Shown here one piece after another: positions 1-11,954 of a stretch of 64,000 nt of DNA (the first letter of the stretch is position 1; every line of letters begins with the position of its first letter). Below the pieces are notes generated by a model that saw nothing but the letters and a program-made list of their open reading frames with translations, did not search any database and was not told the origin of the DNA. The stretch is taken from positions 56,556,989 to 56,620,988 of the forward strand of contig JAJLRJ010000003.1 of assembly GCA_024195265.1 (NCBI GenBank), read 5' to 3'. The stretch is from Dendrophyllia cribrosa (taxonomy: Eukaryota > Cnidaria > Anthozoa > Scleractinia > Dendrophylliidae). A program made the translations under genes and the position numbers.

Positions 1-1890
1 AAGAGTGATCCAACAAACTATAGAGGCATATGTGTATCCTGTTGCCTTGGAAAACTGTTTTGTTCCATTTTAAATCAAAGACTATACTTGTATTTTAAAG
101 AAAACAATATATTACACAATTCCCAAATTGGCTTTCTACCTGAAAATCGTACTGCAGACCATGTTTTCACTCTAAGGACCCTAATAGATAAATATGTCCA
201 CTACCATAAGGAAAAAGTCTATGCTTGTTTCGTAGATTTTCGTAAAGCTTTCGACTCTGTTTGGCACGAGGGATTGTTTTACAAGCTGCTCAAAATCAAC
301 ATAGGAGGACATTTCTACAATCTGATCAAAAGCCTTTATTGCAATTCTACATGTTCCATAAGAATCGGAGAAAACAAAACTCGATCTTTCTCATACTCAA
401 GAGGTGTACGTCAAGGATGTATTTTAAGTCCTTTTATTTAACCTCTATATAAACAATTTGCCGTATTCATTCGAAAACACGCTGTCTGATCCATTTGTCC
501 TTCCAAATGGAACAAAAATAAATTCACTATTGTATGCAGATGATTTGATCATCCTATCAAGATCCAAAACAGGATTACAAAACTGTTTAAACACTCTCTC
601 TTCATATTGTAAAACATGGATGCTACAAGTCAATACCAAGAAAACAAAAATAATGATATTCCAAAAACGCCCAGGGAAATCCGTTGACATCAACTTCAAC
701 ATAGGCACCGAGCCAATTGAAATTGTTTAAGAATACACCTATTTAGGTACACGTTTAACTCCAACGGGAAATTTTACTCTTGCAGTCGAACACTTAAAAG
801 AAAAAGCCCTGCATGCCTTTTCTAGTATACGAAAACGTTCTTAATAGACTTGATCCCAATACCGCATCCCAGATTTTTGACACAATGATATTTCCGATCT
901 TAAGCTACAACAGTGAGATATGGGGGATGTACACTAAGCAGAACTTTAAAACATGGGATAGTTCCCCGATAGAAAAAATTCATCTCCAATTTTGTAAACA
1001 CTACTTAGAAGTAAACAATAAGGCCTCTAACGTAGCTTGCAGAGCCGAACTTGGAAGATTACCGTTAATAATCCCAATTAATCAGAAAATTATGAAATAT
1101 TTTGTTTATCTAAACAACAAAGATAATGACTCTATAGTCAAACAATCTTTCCTCATGTCAAAGAATTTACATTTTATTAATAACTCGGGATTTTATTCCA
1201 ATTTTATGAACTTGATAGAACAATATCATCTATCCAATTCAGATCCTGAATCCTTAGATAATGATAGAATTAATATGAAAAATTCAACTAATATGAAATT
1301 CAACTAATATGAAAGAGAAATATATATCCTTTTCGCGACACAGCCTTGAACATTCAAAGAAATTAGAATTTTATAAAGTTTTTAAAGATGAATACTTTAC
1401 ATCTGATTATTTAAACCAGCTAAGAAACTTTAATGAAAGACGAAATTTAGTGAAGTTTAGAGTAAGTAATCACAAACTTATGATTGAAGTAGGTCGATAT
1501 CAAACCGATCATATGCCCAGAGAAACAAGATTATGCCCATTGTGAAAATCAAATCAAGTAGAAAATGAAACTCATTTCTTGTTGCAATGTAGCAAATACT
1601 CTCTGCAGAGGCAGACATTCTTAAATCGAATCAATGAAATAATACCTGACATCGAAAGGAAATCAACCTCAAAGAGTATAAAACTTCTCATGAACTCTAA
1701 CGACTATCATGTGAATAAGCTAGTAGTGAAGTTTATTTCCTTGTGTATGAAATACGTGATACATTGTTATTATCAAGTGAAAGTGATGTAACTTAAGTTC
1801 ATTAGCATAATATTAGAGTACTATTAGTCTTGTTTTGTTCTTAGTTGCTATAAATATGCTTTTGCAATACTGCGGTCATGCAAATAAAGC
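1..1890 (+). mobile_element. Decayed non-LTR retrotransposon (LINE), 3' part
   Basis: The left window edge cuts into a LINE reverse transcriptase. Frames around 88-441 read the RT blocks VDFRKAFDSVWHEGL and RGVRQGCILSPF, and the catalytic block YADDLIIL follows near 530-560 in another frame. After that come a thumb region (813-1545) and a C-terminal Cys/His motif (LCPL then THFLLQC, about 1530-1590). Stops at 440, 730, 1307 and 1545 break the frame, so this copy is dead. The 3' UTR holds an AATAAA-like signal near 1880 and runs directly into an ACT-repeat tail, as expected for LINEs with a microsatellite tail. The exact clade (CR1/L2-like or other) cannot be fixed by eye. Confidence 0.85.
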
Positions 1891-1894
1891 AATT

Positions 1895-2114
1895 TTACTA
1901 CTACTACTACTACTACTACAACTACTACTACAACTACTACTACAACTACTAGTACAACTACTAGTACAACTACTACTACAACTACTACTACAACTACTAG
2001 TACAACTACTACTACAACTACTACTACTACTACTACTACTACTACAACTACTACTACAACTACTACTACAACTACTACTACTGCTACTCCTACTACTACT
2101 GCTGCTACTACTAT

Positions 2115-2147
<33 letters not shown>

Positions 2148-2192
2148 AACTACTACTACTGCTACTCCTACTACTACTGCTGCTACTACTAT

Positions 2193-2223
<31 letters not shown>

Positions 2224-2240
2224 GCTGCTGCTGCTTCTGC
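1895..2240. repeat. (ACT)n microsatellite, LINE tail
   Basis: About 345 bp of ACT/ACA/GCT trinucleotide repeat follows the LINE 3' end directly. It probably started as the LINE tail and then expanded. The 143-codon reading frame through it is almost pure leucine and is not a gene. Confidence 0.95.
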
Positions 2241-2308
2241 TACATGAGACTGCTATTCACATGTGAACAGACCTGACATGTGAACTGACCTGAACTGCAT
2301 GTAAACTC

Positions 2309-2710
2309 TTAATTGACATGATGCGCATTGACCAGAATCACATCGGAACTGCGAGGGGTTGCATGTATTGTCGTCCAAGAAAACGATGGATGTGACCTTA
2401 TTAACCCTCGGACGTACAAGGGGGCATCCACCCCCCACGTACACCTACACAGGGCTCTTACACAGCGGCCATTGTCCCCGTGGCCATGCATATTGTAATG
2501 AGCTACAAGACAATCTGGTACATCAGTAAAAGAAAGGAAGTTTATGTACAGTTTGATATTGAAAAAACAACTTTGCAATATGTAATGTATCTGAAATCAA
2601 GTGATTTTATTGTCTGGACAGTCATTGTCGTTGGTCACAGACATGTATCAGACAAGGTACAGCGGCCATTGCCACATTTGAACTGAAATGGCCTGCATGC
2701 AAAATCTGCT
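2309..2710 (-). pseudogene. Relic LDL-receptor class A (LDLa) exons
   Basis: Three decayed LDLa-like stretches lie on the minus strand. At 2309-2367 the frame reads CNPSQFRCDSGQCASC. At 2437-2510 it reads GDNGRCVRALCRC. At 2600-2710 it reads CRPFQFKCGNGRC, then hits a stop and a shifted NDCPDN. Each keeps the Cys-x-Phe-x-Cys / NG-x-Cys signature but loses the C-terminal CD..SDE..C half or is frameshifted. They lie downstream of the intact LDLa exon at 5202-5315 in gene direction and look like tandem exon copies that decayed. Segments of this region also resemble 4075-4165 and 4725-4800. Confidence 0.6.
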
Positions 2711-2851
2711 TTGATAGTACAAATACAAACATATACCAACATAACGACCGACTAAGATGCAACTGAAATGTTCAGTATTGATTTCTCTAGAATAATAACA
2801 CAGTGATATATTTCCATAGTTACTGCAGTTGATCAGTACAGTCATGCCTAA

Positions 2852-4058
2852 TAGCGGAGCTCTGCGGGCCAAAGGCCCGCGCGGAGCCCCATACTCATAG
2901 AAACTATGCCCGTCATGTTTCATGGTCATGGCTAGCGGAATGTTTCGCGGGCGCGCGTGTGCCCGCCGCCCTCCGCCTCCGACGTCTCGCAGGACTAGCT
3001 CGCGGGCGCGTATGACGTCGCAAAACATGCACGTACGACGTCATTTTGAAACCAAAGCGAGGCTTTGTTTTTCGCGCGGTTACACGACCGAATGTCACGT
3101 CAGCTGGGAAAACACTTTGATGTTTTGCTGTGTTTACTGAGCGGAGAAAACGGTTTAAATTAAAGTCGTTATTTTCCTGCATTTTTTCGCGGTTTGCTAC
3201 TCAAGACAGGGATACTAATTAAGGGATACTCAGAAGCCGCTATAGTGGAAAAAGAAGAGCTTTCAGGGATAAAATCTTGCTTCGAGGATCGGAGCAATGC
3301 GGGGAGATGTTTGTCACTTCGGGTTTCAGAACTGAAGAAGCGGAGATTTAAAAAATTTCCAAGCAGTGGAGGGACTTAAAGGTAAAACAAAGTAAATTTT
3401 TCGATGAGAATTTTTGTTGATATCAATCTGTGATTGACTTTATCTTTGCGTTCTCGCTAGTTTTGGAGAATTGTTTATAAAACGCGCTCAATTAAATTCA
3501 GTTGTTTTGATTTCTTTCATCGGAGACATCTCGGCCTCTATGAGCTATAAATGGTTCGCGTTTTGCTTTTGAACATAAACTTATGAAGATTTGAATAAAA
3601 TTTTTCGAAAGAAGAGTGTGTTGTCCATTTTTATGTGTTTGTTCATTCATTACATAGGTTGAAAAGCGATTTTATGTAAACAAAACAAGACTTGGATTTT
3701 ATAGTTCTAAACTTCACTCGCGTGGTCTTATGCAAATATGTTTGTGTATTTTTTTTCAAATCAATTTCTCGGACAATTTTTTATAAGCAACAGGTGTATT
3801 TTATTTGGAAATTAGTCGTACAAGTTATTCTAGACGGAGAAAAAGTTGTTTTTGTGAACTTTTGTACGGTCTAAATGTACTGTGCAAACGGTCGCGTAAG
3901 TCTGTTTTTGAGAATTGCTAAAATTAAAAAAAAAAATAGCCCGGTCGTCAATTTTATTCTTGTGCTTCCGACCTTTCACCTCAGTTAAGTTTATCATCGA
4001 CTTTCTGTTCAAAGAGCGACGCTGTTAGGCCCGGCCTATCTATATATATATATATATA
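2852..4058 (+). repeat. Dispersed ~1.2 kb repeat, copy A
   Basis: This segment matches 13531-14693 along its length. Both start with a GC-rich hairpin (TAGCGGAGC followed by a self-complementary GGGCC/GGCCC block). Both continue through TGGTCATGGCTAGCGGAATG and TTTTTCGCGGTTTGCTACTC, and both end in GTTAGG...CCTATCTATATATA. No conserved ORF is visible in both copies, so it is probably a non-autonomous element of unknown class. A (TA)n run closes it. Confidence 0.85.
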
Positions 4059-4074
4059 TATTATTACATCTCCT

Positions 4075-4800
4075 CGAGGTTGATATGCATTAGCCAGAAT
4101 CACATCTTAACTGCGAGGGGCTACATGAAAATGAAAAAGAAAATGAATGTGACCTTATTTTACATTCTAATACAGCACGTACGAAAAGTACGAAAAACAA
4201 ACTGTCCGCCAAAATAGCTAAATTTTGCTCAGCTTATTTTCACGTCGTATTGCCAATGCCACCAAATATTCAGTTTAGTTGGATAAAAAGATTCTTGAAG
4301 CAAAACAAAAGTAGATAAAGATAAAGTGCAGGATTGCAACGATTGAAGTGGATTATAGTTCATGAAATTTGATTTATTGACCGACCTCAATAAATCAAAC
4401 TTGCCATTCTTGTGAAATTTTGACTTTTCTAGCCTTTATTTTGTTTGCTTAGTTTATATTTCGTTGCTTCTATCGCTGCTTTCTTCCAATTTCAAGATAA
4501 TAAAGTAAGCTGAAACCAAGCTCCTGGCCATAGTCATGAAAACACGATATTTCAGCCAGGACAGTGTCCCTTTAACATATCAAGGGCTTTACTTTATAAA
4601 GGATCCCTCTTTTGAACAAATCATTTGCACGAACTATAGTGTTTACAATTATTGTAGTTCAATACACAGAACACAGCATAGTCAGACTATCATTATGTAT
4701 TCCGTTTCTTCGTGCGCGTGTATTCCTAACGTGCCACCTACACAGGGCTGTCATACGGTGACCATGTGTGCTGCAATATGGTTATCGCTAAAATTAATTT
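4075..4800 (-). pseudogene. Relic LDLa fragments (4075-4165, 4725-4800)
   Basis: On the minus strand 4078-4130 reads CSPSQLRCDSG, then a TAA stop, then CIS. This is the start of an LDLa domain with one in-frame stop. The stretch 4725-4800 resembles the LDLa relic at 2437-2510. Between them I see no gene. Confidence 0.5.
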
Positions 4801-4847
4801 GACTCAGTTGGTTAAAACATTAAGGCCGGGCTGACCAGAACAAGCAA

Positions 4848-5037
4848 AACACACACACACACACACAAAGTGATGTGGGTAAGCTTCAAAAGCTTAAGTT
4901 CAGACCAGCTTCCCCCATTTATCAGCATCGGAGGCTTGGCAGCGGTCATTGAATTTAAACTGTTGGGTGTGCATGTGCAAAAGGATATCAAATGGAACCC
5001 TTGTGCATCACGCATTGTGAAGTAAGTAAGTAAGTAA
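4848..5037. repeat. Short microsatellites (CA)n and (GTAA)n
   Basis: About ten CA units lie at 4848-4867, and GTAAGTAAGTAAGTAAA lies near 5020-5037. Nothing else is recognised here. Confidence 0.9.
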
Positions 5038-5201
5038 ATTAATCTACCATTTGCGGGCAAATAGTTGGAAAGCAAATATACAGACGATATAGCGACCTAT
5101 TTTACAAAGATGCACCGCGGCACCTATCTGTAAGGGTCTACCACCATATCTAAAAGCCCGGTTTAATTAATAACAAAAACTTATCAGAATTCACTACAAA
5201 C

Positions 5202-5315
5202 CGCAGTTTCTCTCATCTGAATTATCATCACATTGATTCCGAAGATCACATCTATGTCGGACTGATATGCAAAGGCCATTGTCACACGTAAATTGTGATG
5301 GACTGCATGTAACTT
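5202..5315 (-). CDS. LDL-receptor class A domain exon
   Basis: This is an intact 114-nt exon. The acceptor is TTGTCTCAG just above 5315 and the donor is G|GTTTGT at 5202/5201. It starts with two bases and ends with one base of a codon (phase 1-1). The 37 codons give one whole LDLa domain with all six cysteines in order. Key blocks are [21 protein letters not shown] and DDNSDERNC. The acidic DD-x-SDE cluster is the calcium site of this family. LDLa domains mediate extracellular ligand binding. The exon belongs to the same minus-strand modular gene as the SRCR exon at 6359-6670, which has the same phase. Whether the host gene is still functional is uncertain, because neighbouring domain copies are broken. 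Confidence 0.88.
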
Positions 5316-6358
5316 CTGAGACAACATTCGAAACAAATATTACATCCTGTTATACGTTTCTCGAGTTAAATTAACGTGAATTGGATGGAAAATTCCTTGC
5401 GAATAAAGGGATTATTAACACGAAATAGGAGGTAAATTTTCGTAGGGAAGTGATTATCACAGAGAGACAGTTTATCGTTACAGTAGGAACAAATTTTATT
5501 TTAAGACTGAATATTAAAAAATAGCAGAAACGAACAAATGAGATCTAGAACCTTATTGCTTGACAAATGTATGCAGGGGTTCAATGGAGAAATCTGACTA
5601 ACTCAAGGAGGTCGTAAAATACCGACTGGTTTTTCCGTTGGAAGATTCAAGAGCCACGGCAATTTCGAATGAGAGGACAGAAAAGGTCTCGTATTTTGAC
5701 GAAAAAGATAATATTGATGACTCGAAAGATATTGTGACCGAAATACAAGTAGCAGATATAAAGAACTGCTCTACTGAAAGCGAGAATGAACTGGAAGTAT
5801 TGTAAACGATATAGCTTTAGGCATGTACATTGATTAAAATACAACGTGCAGGAAAGAGAAAACTATTCAGTTTCCTAAGGTGTCAGATACTCTGTTTGTC
5901 TGAGGAGTATCCCCAGAATTTTGGGTTATACTAATGGAAATTATGGTCCGGAAATTAACGTTCAACTTAACTAAGGTCGCGAAAATTAAGGCTCACAACG
6001 ATGTAACGATGATGAAACCAAAAAGAGATCAAATTCGTTGCAAAAGTCAATTAGTTTAAGAGGTCAATCACGCAAAGACTCTTTCATACTTTCTACAGAG
6101 TAAATTCTGCAAATGCCGACACTTCAAACATTAAAACCTGTGAAACTTTCAACATTCTGTTCCTTTAAGACGAGGAATTGATGACAAATAACGTCATATG
6201 ATGCGGAAATTCTGTCATGATATGCAAACATCAACCATATTTCGTAAAATGCAATTGTTTTTCCTCAGTGACTTGCTCTTGACCTTCTTTTTTCGCGTAG
6301 TCAGCCTTAACATAACGGATATCCGTTTATTTGTATTTGTATTTTTGGTCTCACTCAC
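5316..6358. other. Intron between LDLa and SRCR exons
   Basis: AT-rich non-coding sequence between two exons of the minus-strand gene. I see no domain, no tRNA and no strong repeat. Short ORFs here show no recognisable motif. Confidence 0.6.
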
Positions 6359-6670
6359 TTTTATTTGAGCAAATCACAGATGCATCTTCACTGTGAACGC
6401 AGTTTTCTACACCCCATCCATTGTGCCGACAATTCACAATGGACCTTTCATATCCCCAGCATTGCACATCGTCCAGCCATATGTAACCACTTCCAGGACC
6501 GAAGTGTGCAGAGTGCGGAGCACTAAAGGCATTTGCATACCCAAGTTCACGACACACCACTCGAGCGTCCTTTATATCCCAGTAATCATCACAAACAGTT
6601 CCCCATTGGCCATTGTGAAATACTTCTACTCTTCCCTCTCCGCTACTGTTTCCTCCAACAAGTCTTAAAC
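6359..6670 (-). CDS. SRCR (scavenger receptor cysteine-rich) domain exon
   Basis: This is a 312-nt exon bounded by acceptor TCCTTTTCAG and donor AAAA|GTGAGT, phase 1-1. It encodes one complete SRCR domain of about 104 residues. It opens with [20 protein letters not shown], has GTVCDDYWD and [10 protein letters not shown], then [17 protein letters not shown], and ends [13 protein letters not shown]. Six cysteines are present, as in group A SRCR domains. SRCR domains are extracellular and bind ligands or microbial surfaces in many animal receptors. The reading frame is clean, which suggests a functional exon. It lies upstream (in gene order) of the LDLa exon at 5202-5315. Confidence 0.93.
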
Positions 6671-6769
6671 CTGAAAAGGATAGTTTGTGAGTTGTTTAAT
6701 GCTTGCCTGTTGAATGTATTACTCTTTCAAATATATTCAAATAGCCATAAAACTAATCGTTGGGCATTA

Positions 6770-6890
6770 AGGGCGCCAGGATACCCAAGTTCATGGCAAA
6801 CCACTTGCGTGTATTCCAGGAGCCATTATGGAATATCTCTACTCTTCCTTTCACGCTTCCGTTTCCTCCAATCAGTCTCAAACCGGACAA
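6770..6890 (-). pseudogene. Truncated SRCR exon copy
   Basis: On the minus strand this reads LRLIGGNGSVKGRVEIFHNG, close to the start of the intact SRCR exon. An internal deletion then removes the GTVCDDYWD block and shifts the frame into QVVCHELGYPGA. The second half of the domain is missing. It is a decayed tandem duplicate of the SRCR exon. Confidence 0.8.
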
Positions 6891-7009
6891 TATATTAAAT
6901 ATATGATTTCTTTAATAAATGCTTGTCCCTTAATAGGATTATATAGGAAGGCTATATTTCATCATACATATCATTCAGCTTATGTCAAACTAGAAATAGT
7001 GTTCACTAT

Positions 7010-7040
<31 letters not shown>

Positions 7041-7075
7041 GATGTGTATTGAATATAAATACTGTGCATACGACT

Positions 7076-7108
<33 letters not shown>

Positions 7109-7445
7109 GGTTAACATCCATGTAAGTAGTCGACATATTTATCTGTAAATTTGACAATGAAATCTATCACAATCATATAGTATTATATTTATATTCTGTG
7201 TAACAGCAACATATTGTATGTTATTAAATTCGTGTAATTCTTGAAAAAAAAAACAGGTCACCAGAAACCATTACAACAATAATAATCTGACAATATCGAT
7301 GCAACTCTGAGTTTTCAGTGTTACAAACGTTTGAGTTGAGATTCATTATTTTGTTCTGAGATATTTGCGATCTGTTGGATCGAGTCTGTCGACCCCGTTG
7401 CTGATTTGTGTCTGAAAAACCAAATTTATTCAGTACTGTTGAATG

Positions 7446-7477
<32 letters not shown>

Positions 7478-7539
7478 AATACTCACCTTATTAAAATGCT
7501 TCTCGAAGATGGCGAAACGCGAACTCGTAGATGCAAGAC
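6891..7539. other. Non-coding stretch
   Basis: AT-rich sequence with no recognisable gene or repeat apart from simple A-runs. Confidence 0.5.
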
Positions 7540-8600
7540 CTTCAAATGCTGCAAGATGCGGGTGTGCGGAAAACTCAGACCCGGCGGAAAACTCAGACCC
7601 AGCGGAAAACTCAGACCCCACGAAATTACAAAAGAAATAAACTTCTCAAACTCATTAATAATTCATGAAGAAAATACAAAGGAAATTAATGTTTAATGAG
7701 TGTTTGGAAATCAGATGAAACACTCCTCGTTTTTGCATCCTTAATTTCTCCTTCTAAAATCATTTTGTTCGAGAAGTAATATCAAACATTCGACACAGTA
7801 TTTCATCACAAGATCAAACACCTCGAAGTTCGTCAAAAATACTCCGCTGCGCGTCGTATTTTCAACTCTCTTCTCAGTGTTTGATCTTGTGATGAAACAC
7901 TGTGTCTCATGTTTGATATATTACTTCACTCATGATCAATTCTTTTCACTTCGCGTAAAATGTTTTATTGTCACGCCATCACCCCACCAGTGCAGATTTA
8001 CTTTGATTCAATACGGCTGCCAGAACAATTGAACTGTAATTTAGTCGTCGACAGAATGTACTTCCTGTTAATTGGCAACTGAAATAACAAGATAACTGCG
8101 AGATATTTATCTTGTCCGGTTCATCGTTGTCGATCAAACAGGGAAAAACTATAAACATGGTTTAAAATAGCAGCCGGCACTTCGGTTACTTTTCACTGAA
8201 AAAATTAAAAAAAAAGAGTCGCGAAAATTTTAGTAAAATTTAGTCAGTTGTATTCATTCATAGTTATTCATGGTGCTAGACAGAACGGATTTCCCGTGTT
8301 TGCGAGTGTAGAAGCGCTCGGATTTGTCTAGACGAAGTTGCATATTTTACGCTTGAGCAAACACCTGAAGAGAGCGCCATTCAGGAATCGCAACAAAACA
8401 CGTTAATTTAGATGAATTCCGAGGCTGATATTATTTTAGCACTTCAAAGCAGGCGATGTGTCCAACAATCAGTTAATATTATTTCAAGGTTTCTAGGAAG
8501 AAAACTACTTGTAATCTCGTGGGGTCTGAGTTTTCCGCTGGTTCTGAGTTTTCCGCCGGGTCTGAGGTCTGAGTTTTCCGCACACCCACAAGATGCTGCT
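7540..8600. mobile_element. Inverted-repeat element with triplicated 17-bp motif
   Basis: About 7540-7633 holds three tandem copies of GCGGAAAACTCAGACCC. The reverse complement of the same block lies at about 8505-8600, so the two form inverted arms around a ~870 bp interior. Both arms share flanking text (GGGTGTGCGG outside, CCACGA then ATTACAA inside). This looks like a foldback or TIR element with internally repeated ends. I did not find a clear target duplication. Confidence 0.65.
7768..7930. repeat. Foldback (hairpin) MITE
   Basis: The left half GTAATATCAAACATTCGACA and right half TGTCTCATGTTTGATATATTAC are inverted copies. They continue through ATCACAAGATCAAACAC and GTGTTTGATCTTGTGAT around a ~40 nt loop. 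The hairpin lies inside the 7540-8600 element. Confidence 0.75.
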
Positions 8601-8695
8601 AGAAGATGGCGAAGCTTGAAGCTAACGAAACGCGACCTCGTGGTTGCAAGTACCCGACACCACCGTGCGCGCTTGCTAAAATATTACCCGAGACC

Positions 8696-8728
<33 letters not shown>

Positions 8729-8819
8729 GCTTCGCCCACTACAAACACATTTTTTATTTTTTCAACAAATATTCTTTGTCCTTGTATGTATACACCCGGG
8801 GAATGCTAGGGTGCCTCCT

Positions 8820-8850
8820 CGGGTTTTGGCCTCTGGGCCAAAACCCTGCG
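8820..8850. repeat. Short perfect hairpin
   Basis: GGGTTTTGGCC, three bases, then GGCCAAAACCC form a near-perfect stem. No poly-U tract or gene context supports a terminator. It is probably the end of a repeat. Confidence 0.6.
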
Positions 8851-8960
8851 GGGGCAAATATTAATACGGTTATGAAGAACCACATCATGAAGGATCTCGT
8901 ACGAAATTGCAAATATTTAACAACATTTTATTCAAAACTCGCACCCAATATCACTATTGT

Positions 8961-9054
8961 AAACACTGAATCCGAACTTGGAGAATCTGTTTGATATTTC
9001 TCCTCTTTCGTTGTAAATATCAGCGAAGAGGTATACGCTTGAAACTTAGTCTAA
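8961..9054. repeat. Left copy of ~94 bp direct repeat flanking a LINE
   Basis: This block begins AACACTGAATCC and ends AACTTAGTCTAA. It recurs at 11861-11954 with only a few differences. The LINE body fills the space between the copies, so the pair behaves like an unusually long target-site duplication. Confidence 0.85.
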
Positions 9055-11860
9055 AAAGTATGAGTATGGCGGACGTGTTTTTGCGAGCTCCGCATTTCGA
9101 GGGATCAAACATAATAAATATGGGCTAGAAGAATGATAAAAGCGAAAGAAAACAAAGGAGGGACGAGAAGGAAAAGAGACAATATGAGGAGCGCAAGCTG
9201 CACAGACAGCCCCATGTCGCTCTCCAAGAGCACTGGAGACTACTCGGTTTCAACGAAGAAAGCAGCATTCCATCGCTTTCGCAGGTCAGAATCTATACAA
9301 AGAGAGGTCGATTTGCAAAATGAAATTGAAAAACTCGACCGGAAAATATCTGCTGATCAGTGTCTTGATGACATAGTTTTAAACAAATACAAAAAACTAA
9401 AAAAGAATTACATGAGTTGCATGTCAAAAATCCAAAGCTCAATGGGTCGAAAGAGGGGAGAAACACACAAAGTATTTCTTCAACTTAAAGAAGCAAAATT
9501 ACGAAAAAAGGGTTGTCAAAGAATTAAAAGTTGGTGATTCTAAGAGACTAACAGTAAAATTGAAGAACATTTTACAAAAATCTTAAGATCTAAAATTATG
9601 GATCCTGAGAATGCATATGAGAAATCACTGATCATTGTAGAGGACCTAGACATACCTAAGTCAGGACGGACGAAGAGCAAAGTTGAAGAAATTAAGAATG
9701 TACTAAAGCGTTTTCAGAAGAACAAGTCCCCTGGTGATGACGGTTTTTCTGTCGAATTTTATGAAACATTCATAGACTTAATTGGACTCTTACAATGAAG
9801 CCTTACAAGAAAACAAACTTTCGATATCCCAATGGAGAAAGCTTTTGTTACATTAGAATGGGGCTTCATTCATAAAGCTTTAAAAACCTTTAATTTCGGG
9901 AAAAATCAGGAACTGGATCTCAATTCTTTACAACGACATTGAAAGCGGGGTTATGAACGCTGGATTTATGACGAACCATTTTAAAATATCGAGAGGGGTG
10001 CGACACGGCTGCCCGCTTAGTCCTTTCTTGTTTATACTCGCAGTGGAAATTTTGGCAACAAAATTGCGTCAAGACCCAAATTGTAAAGGCATCACGCTAC
10101 TGAATTCCCAAGAGGTTAAGCTATCACAATTTGCTGACGATACAACTCTTATTTCGGGGAATATTGAATCCCTTACGACTTCCCTGCTGCAAATCAACAC
10201 CTTTAGCGAAATTTCCGGACTCTAACTAAATCAGAAGAAAACAAAAGCGATGTGGTTGGCTCTTTTAAAGACAACAAAAGCAAAATACTGAACTTTTAGT
10301 GTGTAAAAGACCCTATTAAACACTTGGAACTTTCTTATCGTACGATAAAGACAAAAATAATGAAGCCAACTTTTATAGGAAAATTCAGAAAATGAAGACA
10401 AAACTGAATATTTGGCAATCCCGCGATCTTTCTTTATATGGTCGAACCCTTTTAGCAAAAGCAACAGGTAACTGATATATGTAGCCTCAATGCTGAATGT
10501 CCCAGAAAACGTAATTCAAAAGACGCAATCTGAACTGTTTGCCTTCTTGTGGAGAAATAAAAAAGATAAAATTAAAAGAAATGTTATATATCAACCACTT
10601 TCAGCTGGAGGCCTAAATTTTATCAACTTCAGAGCAATGGTCTAATCTCTACGCTTATGCTGGATTGGAAGATTACTCGATGAGATAACCTACAGTGCAA
10701 ACTGGAATAAAATCCCAAAATATTACCTGGATAAGCACGGTGGTTTGGCTTTTTTGTAAAATGCAACTACGATACCAGTTGTCTAGATCCATCCCTTCCC
10801 GTGTTTTATAGAGAGCTATTGCAATATTTTCAGGAATCAATCAGTATATATGGAGGTAGCCAAGAAAGAAAATTTATTCATATGGAACAAAAAAGAAATA
10901 ACTGTGGAAGGAAAAACTTTTTACATGTTTTGGAAATCATGGTTTGAAAAGGGAATTTATTTTGTGCAAGACCTGCTGAATCAAGACAGTAAAATTTCTA
11001 CCTTAAAAGAGTTTCAGAAGAAGTACAGCCTAAAAGTTAACCTATTTATTATCGTTTTTATTCTGCTTGTAATTCATTGTGTGTGGCAAAATAAAAAAAT
11101 AAAAAAAAAAATACTTTCAAGTTATTGCGGCTATTTCTAGCGAATTGAAACGGAATGATTTTCAAACCAAAATTTCACAGGAGGATCTCTTTGAAAATCC
11201 GACAACAATTCCCCTGTCACGTCTCAAGATCTCAGTGTAATGTTACCAAAAATGCGGTGTAAAGACTATTACAAACTTTACAAAAAATGAACTTAAGAAA
11301 TTTAAAATTACCAAAGATGATTAGTGCGCCTTGTGCACAAACAATGATTCACTTATACACATCTTTACGGAATGCTCCGCAACATTATCGCTTTATGATA
11401 GCGCTTTGAAATGATTTAACGATATAGACATTTCAAATGTCAATACAGCAGTGGAACAGCGTGATTTTATTTTACCTCACAAATCCGAAAGCCAGCTTGA
11501 CTGAAATTCAAGAACGCAGACTTGACCTTCTTTTGTTATGTTCAAAGCAGTACATATACGCTTGTAAGACAGCTTCTTAATCTAACATCATAGAATTACG
11601 AAATAAAATTCAAGTGCAATGGAAAATAGAAATTGACCTCTAGCTCTTCTGACGATTATAAAACCCTCTACTTTATTTATGTTTAGTTAGTACTTAGTAT
11701 ATATTTTTTGTACAGTGCAATTTTTTTTTCAATGTACTGAGTTAACTTTTACTTTAAATTAGCTTTCTATTTTTTTTTGCTTGCCTTTATTGTTTGATCC
11801 TTGTATTTGTATTAAATGAAATAAATAAAAAAAAATACAACTTTAAAAAAAAATCAGTTG
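9055..11860 (+). mobile_element. 5'-truncated, frameshifted LINE (L1/Tx1-like)
   Basis: The element keeps the region between endonuclease and RT (9133-9537), the RT start (KNKSPGDDGFSVEFYETF near 9715-9775), RT blocks RGVRHGCPLSPFLF and FADDTTLI (9953-10225), and a C-terminal Cys/His motif (CALC then HIFTEC, about 11318-11370). It ends in an A-rich tail at 11815-11855. The endonuclease domain is missing, and stops or shifts at 9537, 9798 and 10225 break the frame. The RT block pattern GVRxGCPLSPFLFILAVEILA resembles Tx1/L1-like LINEs. This copy is dead. Confidence 0.85.
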
Positions 11861-11954
11861 CAAACATTGAATCCGAACTTGGAGAATCTGTTTGATATTT
11901 CTCCTCTTTCGTTGTAAATATAAGCGAGAGGTATACGCTTGAAACTTAGTCTAA
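11861..11954. repeat. Right copy of ~94 bp direct repeat flanking a LINE
   Basis: This is a near-identical copy of 8961-9054, lying directly after the LINE poly-A tail. Confidence 0.85.

Noticed and set aside
1835..2266. 143-codon poly-leucine ORF
   Set aside because: It is a translation of the (ACT)n microsatellite at the LINE tail.
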